DNA from: WTFY01 sp011523795
Lineage (GTDB): Bacteria > Pseudomonadota > Gammaproteobacteria > UBA4575
Length of the DNA: 64,000 nt
Assembly: GCA_965207475.1 (NCBI GenBank)
Contig: OZ242278.1
Span: forward strand, 1,736,001-1,800,000
Reading direction: 5' to 3'
The notes under the pieces are model-generated. The model made no database searches, was not told the origin of the DNA, and saw only the letters and a list, made by a program, of their open reading frames with translations. The translations under genes were made by a program, and so were the position numbers. This document shows, piece by piece, positions 8,981 through 17,824 of this stretch (the first letter of the stretch is position 1; the number at the start of each line of letters is the position of its first letter).

Positions 8981-9844
8981 TCAGTATTTTAAATCGCGAT
9001 GCCTGACCAATACATGCCTGTCTGCTGATTTTCTGAAACGGTCAGCAAGGAACTCGGTGATGTGCACCGAACGGTGTTGCCCGCCGGTGCAGCCTATGGA
9101 GACACAGAGGTAATTCCGGCTTTCACGAGAGAAATGTGAAATCCAGCTCTCAATAAAATCCCCTATGGAGGTGGTCATTTGTATCACTTCTTCGTGAGAC
9201 TGAAGGTATTCAATAACTTTTGGGTGGTATCCAGTCAGATTACGTAAATGAGGTTCCCAATATGGGTTGGGAAGAAATCTGACATCGAAGACATAATTTG
9301 AGTCGTTGGGCACACTGTACTTGAAGCCAAATGACTGTAAAAGTAATGTAAGCGTTGCTGATTTGTCCCTGCAAACCTGATCTGTGACGATAGAACGCAA
9401 CTGCCTTACATTTGTTGATGTTGTGTCAATACTAATGTCTGCAAGGAGGATTACTTCTGCAAGAATCTGTTTTTCAGTATGTATTGCGTCGATAAGTGGC
9501 AGTCCACTTTTGGTGAAGGGATGTTTGCGCCCGGTTTCCCTGTAACGTTGTATTAATGTTTCTTCGCTGGCTTCCAAATATACCAGCTCTAAATCGAAGT
9601 CTTGCTGTCTGAACTTCTTGATAGTATTTGGAAAAGCCTGGGCGTCGTGGCTTACACTGCGTGCATCTACTCCAATTGCGATTCTTTCATAAAAGTTTGA
9701 CATGGTTGCTGTCAACTGTTCGATACAAATAGGGAGCATGTTTAGTGGCAGATTATCTATACAGTAAAAATCGTTATCTTCAAGCGTATGGATAGCCACT
9801 GATTTTCCAGAGCCTGAAAGACCACTCACAATTACGAGTCTCAT
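8981..9844 (-). CDS. rapZ: RNase adapter protein RapZ (P-loop nucleotide binding)
   Basis: The 287-residue protein belongs to the YhbJ/RapZ family. Walker A is GLSGSGKS at residues 8-15, followed by the family hallmark DNDFYCIDNLP. The C-terminal domain shows GCTGGQHRSV, near residue 250. In E. coli RapZ presents the GlmZ small RNA to RNase E and so sets GlmS (UDP-GlcNAc precursor) levels. Whether this holds here is unknown. It sits between hprK (6 bases) and the EIIA-Man gene (1 base), a conserved position in PTS-Ntr type clusters. Confidence 0.95.
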   Translation of the reverse strand: MRLVIVSGLSGSGKSVAIHTLEDNDFYCIDNLPLNMLPICIEQLTATMSNFYERIAIGVDARSVSHDAQAFPNTIKKFRQQDFDLELVYLEASEETLIQRYRETGRKHPFTKSGLPLIDAIHTEKQILAEVILLADISIDTTSTNVRQLRSIVTDQVCRDKSATLTLLLQSFGFKYSVPNDSNYVFDVRFLPNPYWEPHLRNLTGYHPKVIEYLQSHEEVIQMTTSIGDFIESWISHFSRESRNYLCVSIGCTGGQHRSVHITEFLADRFRKSADRHVLVRHRDLKY

Positions 9845-9850
9845 CAGAGT

Positions 9851-10780
9851 TTACTGCATCAATTTTTTCTGTTTTTTACTAAGATCCTTGCTGGCGATAT
9901 AGCCTTGTTTGATAAGCAAGTGATCACGAACTGCAGCTTCAACCAGAACCGCCAGGTTTCTACCTGGTACCACTGCAAGAGGGATGAAGGGGATGCTGAT
10001 ACCAAGTACCTCGATTTTCCTTTCCATTAACTTGCTTCGGTCCTCACCCTCTGAAGTGCCCTGACTTGGATTGAGCAGTTTAATAATCAATTCAAGCTTT
10101 TGATCAGGTTTGATAGCCTTGGCTCCATACATCTTGCGTATATTTAATATTCCGAGTCCTCGAACTTCAAGGAAGTTTTTTAGCAAAGCCGGACAGGTAC
10201 CATAAATTTCGTTTTGTGTACTGCGTGTGAATTCTGGAGCGTCATCCGCAATCAGGCGGTTTCCTCTGCTCACTAGATCCAGCGCAAGTTCACTTTTTCC
10301 CAGTCCACTTTGTCCTGTAATCAGCACACCTACACCTATAATTTCGAGGAACACTCCATGTAAAATAGTGTTTTCAGCAAGCGTTTCTGACAGAAACTGC
10401 AATAGCTGATCAATTAGATGATCACCTGCAAGCGGGGAGCATATAACCGGAAGATCGTATTCTTCCGAGTATCTTTTGAATATCTCGGGAGGCTTTAGGT
10501 CATCACAGATAAAAACTGCTGCTGATTTTCCCTTGAAGAGCCGGTGCAATATATCTTCCATGACAGCAGGCTCTGCTTTCAGGAGGAGTTCAATCTCTGC
10601 CGTGCCAAGAATCTGTGCCTGATTCTGACGCGTTGGATTGAAATAGCCAACCAAGCCTAAATTTGAATAAGTGTATGGAAGTCGCGTGAACGTTTTTTTA
10701 CAGGATTCATTTCCTGCCCACCACGTCAGTTTCAAATTATTTTCTTTCCTTGAGAACAGGTCTCTAGCAGTCAAGCCCAC
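9851..10780 (-). CDS. hprK: HPr kinase/phosphorylase
   Basis: This bifunctional enzyme phosphorylates and dephosphorylates the HPr serine. The Walker A motif GQSGLGKSELALDL and the HprK signature EVRGLGILNIRKMYG are both visible. An N-terminal DRTGG-like domain precedes them. I choose GTG at 10780 as the start (309 residues) because GAGG stands 8 bases before it and LTARDLF follows, which is where family members begin. A TTG at 10858 would add 26 unconserved residues. It lies between ptsN and rapZ. The presence of Ser46 in the neighbouring HPr supports function. Confidence 0.93.
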   Translation of the reverse strand: MGLTARDLFSRKENNLKLTWWAGNESCKKTFTRLPYTYSNLGLVGYFNPTRQNQAQILGTAEIELLLKAEPAVMEDILHRLFKGKSAAVFICDDLKPPEIFKRYSEEYDLPVICSPLAGDHLIDQLLQFLSETLAENTILHGVFLEIIGVGVLITGQSGLGKSELALDLVSRGNRLIADDAPEFTRSTQNEIYGTCPALLKNFLEVRGLGILNIRKMYGAKAIKPDQKLELIIKLLNPSQGTSEGEDRSKLMERKIEVLGISIPFIPLAVVPGRNLAVLVEAAVRDHLLIKQGYIASKDLSKKQKKLMQ

Positions 10781-10874
10781 CGGGTTTTCCTCAATCCTGC
10801 CATCAGGCGTACAACTAGCTACTGCTTCACGTGTACACAACAGTGAGTTCCCACGCAATACTCAATTTTGGAGG

Positions 10875-11342
10875 CTAAGTTGCAAGACCCTGTGGGTCTT
10901 GGCAAAGCAGTTCGTAGAGGCACTCCGCATGGTAGCATTTTTCAATGGACTGGCGAACTTTGTTGTTATTCAGAAGTGTGGCAAGGCCTGCCAACAGTTG
11001 AAGCTGATCTTCAGCAGCTTGCTCAGGAACTACCATGCAAAATAGAAATTTGACTGGAAGGTCATCACTGGATTCGAATTCAACCCCTTCTTTCAGCTTA
11101 AGCATGGCCACATGGATATTATCAATACCTGCAAGCCTGCAATGCGGGATTGCAATCCCTTTGCCAAGCCCGGTACACCCTAGTTTCTCGCGAGCCAGTA
11201 ATGCATTCAAAACCTTGCTTTTTGTAAGTCCAGAAGCTTGCTTAGCAAGTGTTTCGCTGAGGAGTTCCAGCGCTCTTTTTTTGCTGCTGACAGCAGATGC
11301 AAAAATTATCCCTTCTTCGGAGATGTAGTCCTTGAGCAACAT
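10875..11342 (-). CDS. ptsN: PTS EIIA-Ntr regulatory protein
   Basis: The 155-residue protein is of the EIIA-fructose/nitrogen family. The phospho-acceptor is His67 in GIAIPHCR. A clear FLFCMVVPEQ strand and a C-terminal LATLLNN-type helix fit PtsN. In other proteobacteria its phosphorylation state controls potassium uptake, the sigma54 regulon and carbon storage. It sits between hpf and hprK in the classic rpoN-hpf-ptsN order. ATG at 11342 is the start. Confidence 0.95.
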   Translation of the reverse strand: MLLKDYISEEGIIFASAVSSKKRALELLSETLAKQASGLTKSKVLNALLAREKLGCTGLGKGIAIPHCRLAGIDNIHVAMLKLKEGVEFESSDDLPVKFLFCMVVPEQAAEDQLQLLAGLATLLNNNKVRQSIEKCYHAECLYELLCQDPQGLAT

Positions 11343-11360
11343 GGGATGAAAAATAAGTTG

Positions 11361-11681
11361 TCAATGCGCAGTGTGACGTCTTGCTTCACTCTGGTGGTGG
11401 TCTTTTACCTTTTCTTTATGTTTGACAATCTGACGATCCAGTTTGTCAACCAGGGAATCAACTGCGGCATACATGCCTTCGTTATTTGAGTTGGCGAAGA
11501 TCTTGTTGCCACGAACATGCAAAGAAGCTTCAGCCTTGTGAGTCAGTTTTTCAACTGTCAGTACGACATGGATGTCAATTACATGATCAAAATGCTTTGT
11601 TATCCGTTTGAACTTCTTTTCGACATATTGTCTTAACGCAGCCGTCACTTTGAGGTGATGGCCTGTGATATCGATTTGCAT
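11361..11681 (-). CDS. hpf: Ribosome hibernation promoting factor, short form
   Basis: The 106-residue protein binds the decoding centre of idle 30S subunits and promotes 100S dimers in stationary phase. It shows MQIDITGHHLKVT, the KKFKRI basic patch and the YAAVDSLVDKLDRQI helix of the S30AE family. It lacks the C-terminal extension of long HPF. A good ribosome site (AAGGA, about 6 bases before the ATG) is present. It is the usual neighbour between rpoN and ptsN. Confidence 0.95.
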   Translation of the reverse strand: MQIDITGHHLKVTAALRQYVEKKFKRITKHFDHVIDIHVVLTVEKLTHKAEASLHVRGNKIFANSNNEGMYAAVDSLVDKLDRQIVKHKEKVKDHHQSEARRHTAH

Positions 11682-11736
11682 AATTATTCCTTATATATTG
11701 TGCAGAAGGTATTAAGCGTGAACACGGCATAAAAAT

Positions 11737-13188
11737 CTATTTACGTAACCGCCTGCGCTCATTGGACGGAGGAATAGCAAGGGATTCACGATATTTGGCA
11801 ATCGTTCGGCGCGCTACACGGACGCCCTTTTGCTTCAACATGGCGGCAATCTTGCTGTCGCTCAGAGGTTTTTCCCTACTTTCTTCTTTGACAAGCTTTT
11901 TTATCAAGGCCTTGATTGCTGTAGCTGAGCATGTTCCTCCTTCTTTTGTTTTGACGTGACTTGAAAAAAAATATTTGAACTCATAGACCCCTCTAGGTGA
12001 GTTCATGTATTTGTTGGTGGTAATTCGTGAGATGGTAGATTCATGCAGGTCCAGTTCTTTGGCAATATCTTTCAATACCAAGGGCTTCATTGCCTCTTCA
12101 CCGTACTCGAAGAAGGCTTTTTGATGCCTGACTATGGAAGTTGCAACACTCAGCAGAGTTTTATTTCGATGCTGCACACTCTTTATCAGCCATCGTGCTT
12201 CCTGCAGCTGGTTACGCATGTAGTCTGCTTCACTGTTCACCAGGTTTTTGATCATACCTGAATATACATTATTGATGCTTAGTCTCGGGGTTGCATCAGA
12301 GTTCAGCCTTACACGCCAGATACCCTCACACCTTTCCACATACACATCAGGCACTATGTATTCAGATATTTGTGTATTGATCAAGTCACCTGGTTTGGGA
12401 TGCAAAGACTGTATTAGTGAAATTGCATTTGAAATTTCTTCTTCACTGTACCCGCACTGAATTGAGAGTCTTTCATAGTCCTGCATCCCAACTAGGTCGA
12501 GGTGCTTGTTTACAATAGACTTTGCCTGAGCCAGAAAGGGCGTATTGTCGGGAACTTGTTGTAACTGTACCTCCAGGCATTCCTGGAGGCATCTCGTGCC
12601 ACAGCCGACCGGGTCCAGGCTTTGAACAAATTTAAGTACTGCCTCTATTTCATCCAGTTCAATATCATGGTTAAGGTTACTATGAATACTTTCCAGAGAC
12701 TCCTGCAAATAACCGGATTCATCCAGTGCATTGACCAAAGTTGCTGCAATCATGAGGTCTCGGTTGGACATAGAACTTAGACCAAGTTGCCACAGCAAGT
12801 GATTTTGAAGCGAGTCCTGGTCAGCAGCATCCTGTGTTTCCAGATAATCAAAGTAGTCATTGTTCTTGTGACGACTGCCACTTACAGATACATATGAAGC
12901 CTCATAAAAGTCGTCCCACTGGTTTTCCGACATGCTTTCTTCTGGCTGTGGCTCTGGTTTGATATCCTGTCTGAATTGGTCAGCATGCTCTGATTCTCCA
13001 TTTTTTATTGCATACGTTTCAGACTCATTGCTTTCTTCTGTCTCCAGCAAGGGGTTTGATTCATATGCCTCCTGGATTTCGGCTCTGAGTTCCAAAGATG
13101 ACAGCTGCAACAGGCGAATTGCCTGTCTTAGCTGTTGCGTCATGGTCAGTTGTTGACTTAAACGCACCTGAAGTGAGGGTTTGAGCAT
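11737..13188 (-). CDS. rpoN: RNA polymerase sigma-54 factor
   Basis: The 483-residue alternative sigma factor recognises -24/-12 promoters and needs an enhancer-binding ATPase. The N-terminal activator region begins with LQVRLSQQLTMTQQLRQAIRLLQ. An acidic region follows (about 50-130). The C-terminal HTH and the RpoN box (ARRTIAKYRE) are near the end, which closes in RRRLRK. I place the start at ATG 13188, where the family begins; the open frame runs 22 codons further upstream without conserved sequence. It is followed by hpf and ptsN, suggesting a shared nitrogen/carbon control transcript. Confidence 0.95.
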   Translation of the reverse strand: MLKPSLQVRLSQQLTMTQQLRQAIRLLQLSSLELRAEIQEAYESNPLLETEESNESETYAIKNGESEHADQFRQDIKPEPQPEESMSENQWDDFYEASYVSVSGSRHKNNDYFDYLETQDAADQDSLQNHLLWQLGLSSMSNRDLMIAATLVNALDESGYLQESLESIHSNLNHDIELDEIEAVLKFVQSLDPVGCGTRCLQECLEVQLQQVPDNTPFLAQAKSIVNKHLDLVGMQDYERLSIQCGYSEEEISNAISLIQSLHPKPGDLINTQISEYIVPDVYVERCEGIWRVRLNSDATPRLSINNVYSGMIKNLVNSEADYMRNQLQEARWLIKSVQHRNKTLLSVATSIVRHQKAFFEYGEEAMKPLVLKDIAKELDLHESTISRITTNKYMNSPRGVYEFKYFFSSHVKTKEGGTCSATAIKALIKKLVKEESREKPLSDSKIAAMLKQKGVRVARRTIAKYRESLAIPPSNERRRLRK

Positions 13189-13316
13189 CCTTGAATTATG
13201 GCATGAAAATTGCTCTGCGTTGAGAAATAATGCTGATAGCCTCCAAGGCTGCAAAGCCTGCCATGTGGAGAGTGCTATTCCAAAATCAGCTGTCTAGGAA
13301 GGCTGTATTCAGCCAG

Positions 13317-14048
13317 CTATTCAGGAAGAGAAAAGTTCTTGCCTAGATAAACATCCTGTACACGTTGGTTGCCTAGTATGTTCGTTGGGGTACCTTGTGC
13401 CAGGATGTGGCCGTCGCTTAGGATATAAGCTCGATTACAAATACTGAGTGTTTCCCGTACATTGTGGTCGGTAATCAGCAAACCTATTTTTTTTTCACAC
13501 AAGTCCTTGAGTATGCGCTGTATGTCTTTGACTGAAATAGGGTCCACTCCTGTAAACGGTTCATCAAGTAGTATGAACTTCGGTTTCAAGGCAAGCGCAC
13601 GTGCAATTTCTGTACGCCGTCTTTCTCCTCCTGATAACTGCGCACCCTTGTAGTTGCGAATCTTTTCAATCCTAAGTTCAGCTAGCAGCGAATCACATAG
13701 TGGTGCACGCTGGCTTTTTTTTAAGTCACATCGTGCTTCAAGACCCGTCATGACATTCTGTTCAACAGTTAGGCCACGGAAAATTGATGGTTCTTGAGGC
13801 AGGTATCCAATGCCATGCCTGGCACGCACGTGCATAGGCATGTGTGTGATATCAAGATTGTTTAAAGTAATTTTCCCCTTGTTAGAACGTAACAATCCAG
13901 CAAGCATGTAAAAACATGTCGTTTTCCCTGCACCATTTGGACCCAGCAAACCCACTATTTCACCGGATTGGACGTTCAGACTGGCATGGTCAACAGCCAC
14001 ATGCGCATTGAAGCTCTTACGTAAATTTTGTGCATGCAGGCTATTCAT
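13317..14048 (-). CDS. lptB: LPS export ABC transporter ATPase
   Basis: This is the cytoplasmic ATPase of LptB2FGC, which pulls lipopolysaccharide from the inner membrane. Walker A is GPNGAGKTT at residues 36-44. The signature LSGGERRRTEIARAL and Walker B FILLDEPF follow, with the switch histidine in LITDHNV. From ATG 14048 the protein has 243 residues, the normal length; the open frame continues 14 codons upstream. It follows lptA by 38 bases and precedes rpoN, the standard order. The partner permeases lptF and lptG are not in the window. Confidence 0.96.
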   Translation of the reverse strand: MNSLHAQNLRKSFNAHVAVDHASLNVQSGEIVGLLGPNGAGKTTCFYMLAGLLRSNKGKITLNNLDITHMPMHVRARHGIGYLPQEPSIFRGLTVEQNVMTGLEARCDLKKSQRAPLCDSLLAELRIEKIRNYKGAQLSGGERRRTEIARALALKPKFILLDEPFTGVDPISVKDIQRILKDLCEKKIGLLITDHNVRETLSICNRAYILSDGHILAQGTPTNILGNQRVQDVYLGKNFSLPE

Positions 14049-14086
14049 TCTACAGGTGGTAGAATCGTGGAACCCAGCAGGTCCAA

Positions 14087-14617
14087 TCATTGACCAGTAG
14101 AGTTTGCCTGGTTTTCCCCATTAGGGGTTTCTGGAAGAACTGTAATATTGACCCTTTCGTTTCCACTAAGGCTCCCCCCGCTGATAGTCTTCTTGTCGAC
14201 ATGAAAGACAATTCTATCACTGGCAAAGGTATTGCCGCCTTCTGTGAGCTTGGCATTTTTGGACAATACGACTTGCTTTTTACCTACGGTATAGACCATT
14301 TTTTCAGCCTGTGCGTGTACAGTCTTACCATCGTCCCTTACTTGCCTGAATGTGCACAGGCTACCTTCGGATGTTATCTTATGAATTTTCTTGTCAACGG
14401 TTTCAAGTACTACTCTGTCACCGGTGAGCAGTATACTGCCCTGCGAGATTCTGACATTACCTCGATATATGCTGGTTCCGGTGTTTTCATTAATTTCAGC
14501 CGAGTCGGCCTTGATTTTAACCGGCTTGCTCGCATCATCAGAGTAAGCCCAGAGGGAAGTGCTACATACAATTAATGCGATCACACATGATGAACACAGT
14601 TTGTGTCTAAGGTTCAT
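14087..14617 (-). CDS. lptA: Periplasmic LPS-bridge protein LptA
   Basis: The 176-residue protein forms the periplasmic beta-jellyroll bridge that carries LPS to the outer membrane. It has a signal peptide (basic MNLRHK, hydrophobic core, probable cut after LWA). It continues with KIKADSAEINENTG and GNVRISQGS, typical of the OstA/LptA fold. The C-terminal 25 residues look disordered. Its start overlaps the end of lptC by 11 bases, so the two are translationally coupled. Confidence 0.92.
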   Translation of the reverse strand: MNLRHKLCSSCVIALIVCSTSLWAYSDDASKPVKIKADSAEINENTGTSIYRGNVRISQGSILLTGDRVVLETVDKKIHKITSEGSLCTFRQVRDDGKTVHAQAEKMVYTVGKKQVVLSKNAKLTEGGNTFASDRIVFHVDKKTISGGSLSGNERVNITVLPETPNGENQANSTGQ

Positions 14618-15173
14618 AAGTACTTTCTACATTGCTGTGTAAAAGCAACACTTTTGTTTTTAAGTTTAGGCTCATTCCCAGTGATGAAAACATTTGTGAA
14701 CCGAGTGTGGCCTTGATGGCAGAATCAGTATGGGCACGCTGTTCGTCAGGGAACACTGTCAGAGTATCCATTGTGATATTCAACGGGTGTGGACTGGTAT
14801 CACGCTTTGCCCGGGTGATTCTGACATCACCTGTCAAAACAATTACGCTGGTGTAATTGTTTGTTTCTCCACGAAGTGCATGAGCGTGAATTTGGTCTCC
14901 GTCACTATCATAGAGGGTAATATCAGGAAGATCAAACTCGCTCCGTTGTTCATCTTCATAGACGCGATATTCAGATGCCAGCAGTCTGTATTGAGGTCTG
15001 CCGTCCATGCCATTGATTTGCATTTTCACATTCGTGAAACGTACAGAAGGTGTGTCTGTCAAGGCCGCTTGTTCTATAACATTGACCGCTGAGTCACGTT
15101 GACCTAAAAACCACAGAGCAAAGGCAGCACCGGCTACAATCAAACAACCTGTCCAAACCAGCCTTGACTGCAT
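14607..15173 (-). CDS. lptC: LPS export protein LptC
   Basis: The 188-residue bitopic inner-membrane protein joins LptB2FG to the LptA bridge. One N-terminal membrane helix (about residues 8-24) is followed by a periplasmic domain with YRLLASEYRVYEDEQRSEFDLPDI, the usual pattern of LptC (split here only by sequence degeneracy). It begins 15 bases after kdsC and overlaps lptA by 11 bases. Sequence identity in this family is low, so the call rests on both motif and position. Confidence 0.9.
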   Translation of the reverse strand: MQSRLVWTGCLIVAGAAFALWFLGQRDSAVNVIEQAALTDTPSVRFTNVKMQINGMDGRPQYRLLASEYRVYEDEQRSEFDLPDITLYDSDGDQIHAHALRGETNNYTSVIVLTGDVRITRAKRDTSPHPLNITMDTLTVFPDEQRAHTDSAIKATLGSQMFSSLGMSLNLKTKVLLLHSNVESTYEP

Positions 15174-15188
15174 GCTAGACTCTGCGGT

Positions 15189-15722
15189 TCAACGCAGGTT
15201 ATAGGATATGGCTTCGTCCAGCAGACCTTGTGCATCTAGCAGAAGTTCACATACTTCCCTTACTGCACCATGTCCGCCTGCACGGACTGTTTGCAATTGC
15301 GCGTGCTCCTTTACAGATGAATGTGCGTTTGCCACTGCGATTGCCAGACCGCACCGCGACATGACCTGCAAATCAAAAATGTCATCTCCTACATATGCTG
15401 CCTGCTTCTCGTCCATATGCAATTTTGATAACAAATCCTGGAATGCAAGGTATTTGTCCTTGCAGCCCTGGTATACATGTTTGACTGTTAGGTCTTGCAT
15501 TCGGTACTCGAGCGCTTTGGATGTTCGACCAGTAATTACGCCAACCTCAAAACCATAGTGCAAAAGTAGCCGAATCCCATGTCCATCATGCGTGTTAAAG
15601 GCTTTTGTCTCAGTACCATGGGAGTCAATGTAGATATTTCCATCCGTAAATACACCGTCTACATCAAACAGTACAAGGCGAATTGCCTTGGCACGTTCGT
15701 AGACAATATCTGGTATTTTCAT
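15189..15722 (-). CDS. kdsC: 3-deoxy-D-manno-octulosonate 8-phosphate phosphatase
   Basis: This HAD phosphatase releases Kdo from Kdo-8-phosphate for LPS core synthesis. HAD motif I is LVLFDVDGVFTDG, motif II GVITGRTS, and motif IV YVGDDIFDLQVM. From ATG 15722 it has 177 residues and lacks a cap domain, as the C0-type KdsC tetramer does. An ATG at 15773 is possible but would overlap the upstream exchanger by 29 bases. kdsD, which usually stands between the exchanger gene and kdsC, is missing. Confidence 0.94.
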   Translation of the reverse strand: MKIPDIVYERAKAIRLVLFDVDGVFTDGNIYIDSHGTETKAFNTHDGHGIRLLLHYGFEVGVITGRTSKALEYRMQDLTVKHVYQGCKDKYLAFQDLLSKLHMDEKQAAYVGDDIFDLQVMSRCGLAIAVANAHSSVKEHAQLQTVRAGGHGAVREVCELLLDAQGLLDEAISYNLR

Positions 15723-15744
15723 TAGTGATGCTATGGGTCTGTAG

Positions 15745-16707
15745 TTACACTTGTACGGATTGTTGATAGACAATGAGTATGTATGCGATGTAGGACGCTA
15801 TAAATATAACTCCGAAGCCTCCTCTAGGAATTCTTCCAGTACGCAAACAGACTAGAGCCAAAATCAACAATACAGCTGTTGCAGCTGACATTGTAGGGAG
15901 ATCACGCACAAATATCTCGCGTGGAACATCATAGGCAGAAATCAGGCTTGCAGTGCCAACTACTCCAAGCGTGTTAAAGATATTTGAGCCTATGATATTT
16001 CCCAGAACTAGCTCGCTCTGTTTTTTCAGGCTACACGTGATACATGTCGCGAGCTCCGGCAGACTGGTTCCGATTGCTACGATTGTAAGTCCTATTATCA
16101 GGTCACTTGTTCCTAGGTATTCTGCAATCGAGACGGAACTCCAAACTACCAGCTTTGAACTGAGTATCAGCAACACCAGGCTGGTGAGAATTTTTACCAA
16201 CAGGAGTGTAAGCCCGCTTTGGGGGCTGAGTGTCTGCTCGGAGGGTTCTTTAACTTGTTCCTCAGGTCCTAGACGAGCTTTGTAAATCAGAATCACCAGC
16301 AGCGTTAAAAGCAGGATCAGCCCGTCATGGAACTGTAGCCGTTGATCGAATATTAACCCGGCAAACAATGAGGTTGCTGCAAGGAGAATCATGAAGCCCA
16401 TATATAGCGTGTTTCTGTTCAGATGAAGCGGAGCTATGCATAACGCCACCCCCAGGATCAGTAAAATATTGGTGGAGTTTGACCCAAGGGCATTTCCGAT
16501 TGCCAAGCCAGGATTGCCTTGCCAGGCAGAAAAACCGGAGACCAGCAGTTCAGGTGCTGAGGTTCCGAATCCCAGAACCAGGAATCCGATGATGTACCCC
16601 GACACGTTCAGGCGTTGTCGTAGATTGGAGGCACTGTTTACCAGCTGATTAGCACTCCACATGAGTAGCAAAAAACCTGCCAAGAGTGCCGCAACGAATA
16701 GGTACAT
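15745..16707 (-). CDS. yrbG: Calcium/sodium exchanger family membrane protein (YrbG-like)
   Basis: The protein has two inverted repeats, each with about five membrane helices. The alpha-repeat motifs GFGTSAPELLVS (N half) and AIGTSLPELAT (C half) are each followed by GNALGSN or GNIIGSN segments that line the ion site. It belongs to the K+-independent Ca2+/Na+ exchanger family. I start at ATG 16707 (320 residues), where the first hydrophobic helix begins; the open frame extends to 16803 with no conserved sequence. In E. coli yrbG stands at the same divergent junction with the mla operon, in front of kdsD and kdsC. Confidence 0.9.
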   Translation of the reverse strand: MYLFVAALLAGFLLLMWSANQLVNSASNLRQRLNVSGYIIGFLVLGFGTSAPELLVSGFSAWQGNPGLAIGNALGSNSTNILLILGVALCIAPLHLNRNTLYMGFMILLAATSLFAGLIFDQRLQFHDGLILLLTLLVILIYKARLGPEEQVKEPSEQTLSPQSGLTLLLVKILTSLVLLILSSKLVVWSSVSIAEYLGTSDLIIGLTIVAIGTSLPELATCITCSLKKQSELVLGNIIGSNIFNTLGVVGTASLISAYDVPREIFVRDLPTMSAATAVLLILALVCLRTGRIPRGGFGVIFIASYIAYILIVYQQSVQV

Positions 16708-17164
16708 ATCTGGATAGTCTGAGAATGTTCTGGATTTTAAGCGAGTAACAGCTTTCGGGTTGTCAGTCATCAAACTCTGGGTTACAGAGAATTTCGGGTC
16801 CAAGAAAGATGCTGAGCAAAGTCTGATAACCCCACCATATGGTATTCGGTTAACTCAGATTAGGAAAGAACAATAAGTGTATTATCAGTACATACTAGGG
16901 CTGTCTTTCCCATGCAGCCTCGGCGATTCTGAAATCACGACCTTCGGCCTGAATGTGGACGCAACATACCGTCCTGCTATCTGAATTCAAGAAGGATACG
17001 AAAGCAGACGTGGAATTGGCGAATTATATTTGATTGATGTGGGTTTCAAAGAAGTTCTGGGCTAAATCATGGTCAAATTGACGTCAAGATGATATTTGAC
17101 TACTCTGGCTCAAATGCTTATCAATGCGACGCAGACAGGCTAATTGTATTTGGGGAGTTCAATC
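16708..17164. other. Gene-free divergent region between yrbG and mlaC
   Basis: About 450 bases with no convincing gene on either strand. In E. coli and many relatives this junction holds mlaF, mlaE and mlaD in front of mlaC. Only a 35-codon open stretch (about 16874-16981) and other short frames remain, and none looks like an Mla protein to me. The right end carries the mlaC promoter and ribosome site. I cannot tell decay from simple rearrangement. Confidence 0.5.
17096..17124 (+). promoter_or_regulatory. Putative sigma70 promoter of mlaC
   Basis: The -35 is TTGACT (17096-17101, five of six matches), then a 17-base spacer, then -10 TATCAA (17119-17124, four of six). The start of transcription would be near 17131, about 34 bases before the chosen mlaC start. 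An alternative TTGACG lies at 17078 but with a poorer -10. Confidence 0.45.
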
Positions 17165-17824
17165 GTGAAATATATGAGGCTAGTTCGAATCACTTCCAGT
17201 TATGGTGCTATGGTTTCAGTGCTGCTGGTGTTCTTTACCGCACAAGCCCTTGCCAAAGACAGCCGCTCTCCTGAGCAAATTGTTGAGGAAAATGCCTCTA
17301 AACTGTTCAGTGTATTGAATAATGAGCGTGAACGTCTGAGGGCCAATCCAGACCTACTGAATGAACTCATCCAAGAGACGGTGCTCCCGGTTTTGGACAT
17401 GGTGTCGATGGGCAAGCTGATACTGGGCAAGTATTGGAAGCAGGCAAGTGAAGAACAGCGGTCAAGTTTCATACAGGAATTCAAAGACATGCTGATCAGA
17501 ATCTATGCAAAGTCCATGCTGGAATTCGGCCATGCCCAAGTCAAAGTGCTGCATAATCAGGAGCAGCAGGGAAAATATCATACAGTAAAGACTGAACTTG
17601 ACATCGGTACCGGTAAGGCCCCATTGCAGATTGCCTATGTTTTTCGTAATACCAAACTCGATGAATGGAAAATCTTTGACCTTTCCGTAGATGGGTTGAG
17701 CCTTGTGAAAAATTTTCGGACCAGCTTTAACCAGGAAATTGAGGAAACTTCACTGAATGCGCTGATCAAGCGACTTGCGAATAGCAACAAGACTGGTGAT
17801 TCGGATGCGGTTCCAGCAGAGTAA
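17165..17824 (+). CDS. mlaC: Periplasmic phospholipid-binding protein MlaC (ABC transport auxiliary)
   Basis: The 219-residue protein shuttles phospholipid between outer-membrane MlaA and the inner-membrane MlaFEDB complex. It has a signal peptide (VKYMRLVRI, then a hydrophobic stretch cut after AQALA). The mature part shows DMVSMGKLILGKYW and KVKTELDIG-like strands of the Tol-tolerant Ttg2/MlaC family (the latter as TVKTELDIGTG). GTG at 17165 is preferred because GGGGAG lies 7 bases before it; a TTG at 17144 is also open. No mlaF, mlaE, mlaD or mlaB stands next to it, which is unusual; they may be elsewhere or lost. Confidence 0.88.
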   Translation: MKYMRLVRITSSYGAMVSVLLVFFTAQALAKDSRSPEQIVEENASKLFSVLNNERERLRANPDLLNELIQETVLPVLDMVSMGKLILGKYWKQASEEQRSSFIQEFKDMLIRIYAKSMLEFGHAQVKVLHNQEQQGKYHTVKTELDIGTGKAPLQIAYVFRNTKLDEWKIFDLSVDGLSLVKNFRTSFNQEIEETSLNALIKRLANSNKTGDSDAVPAE

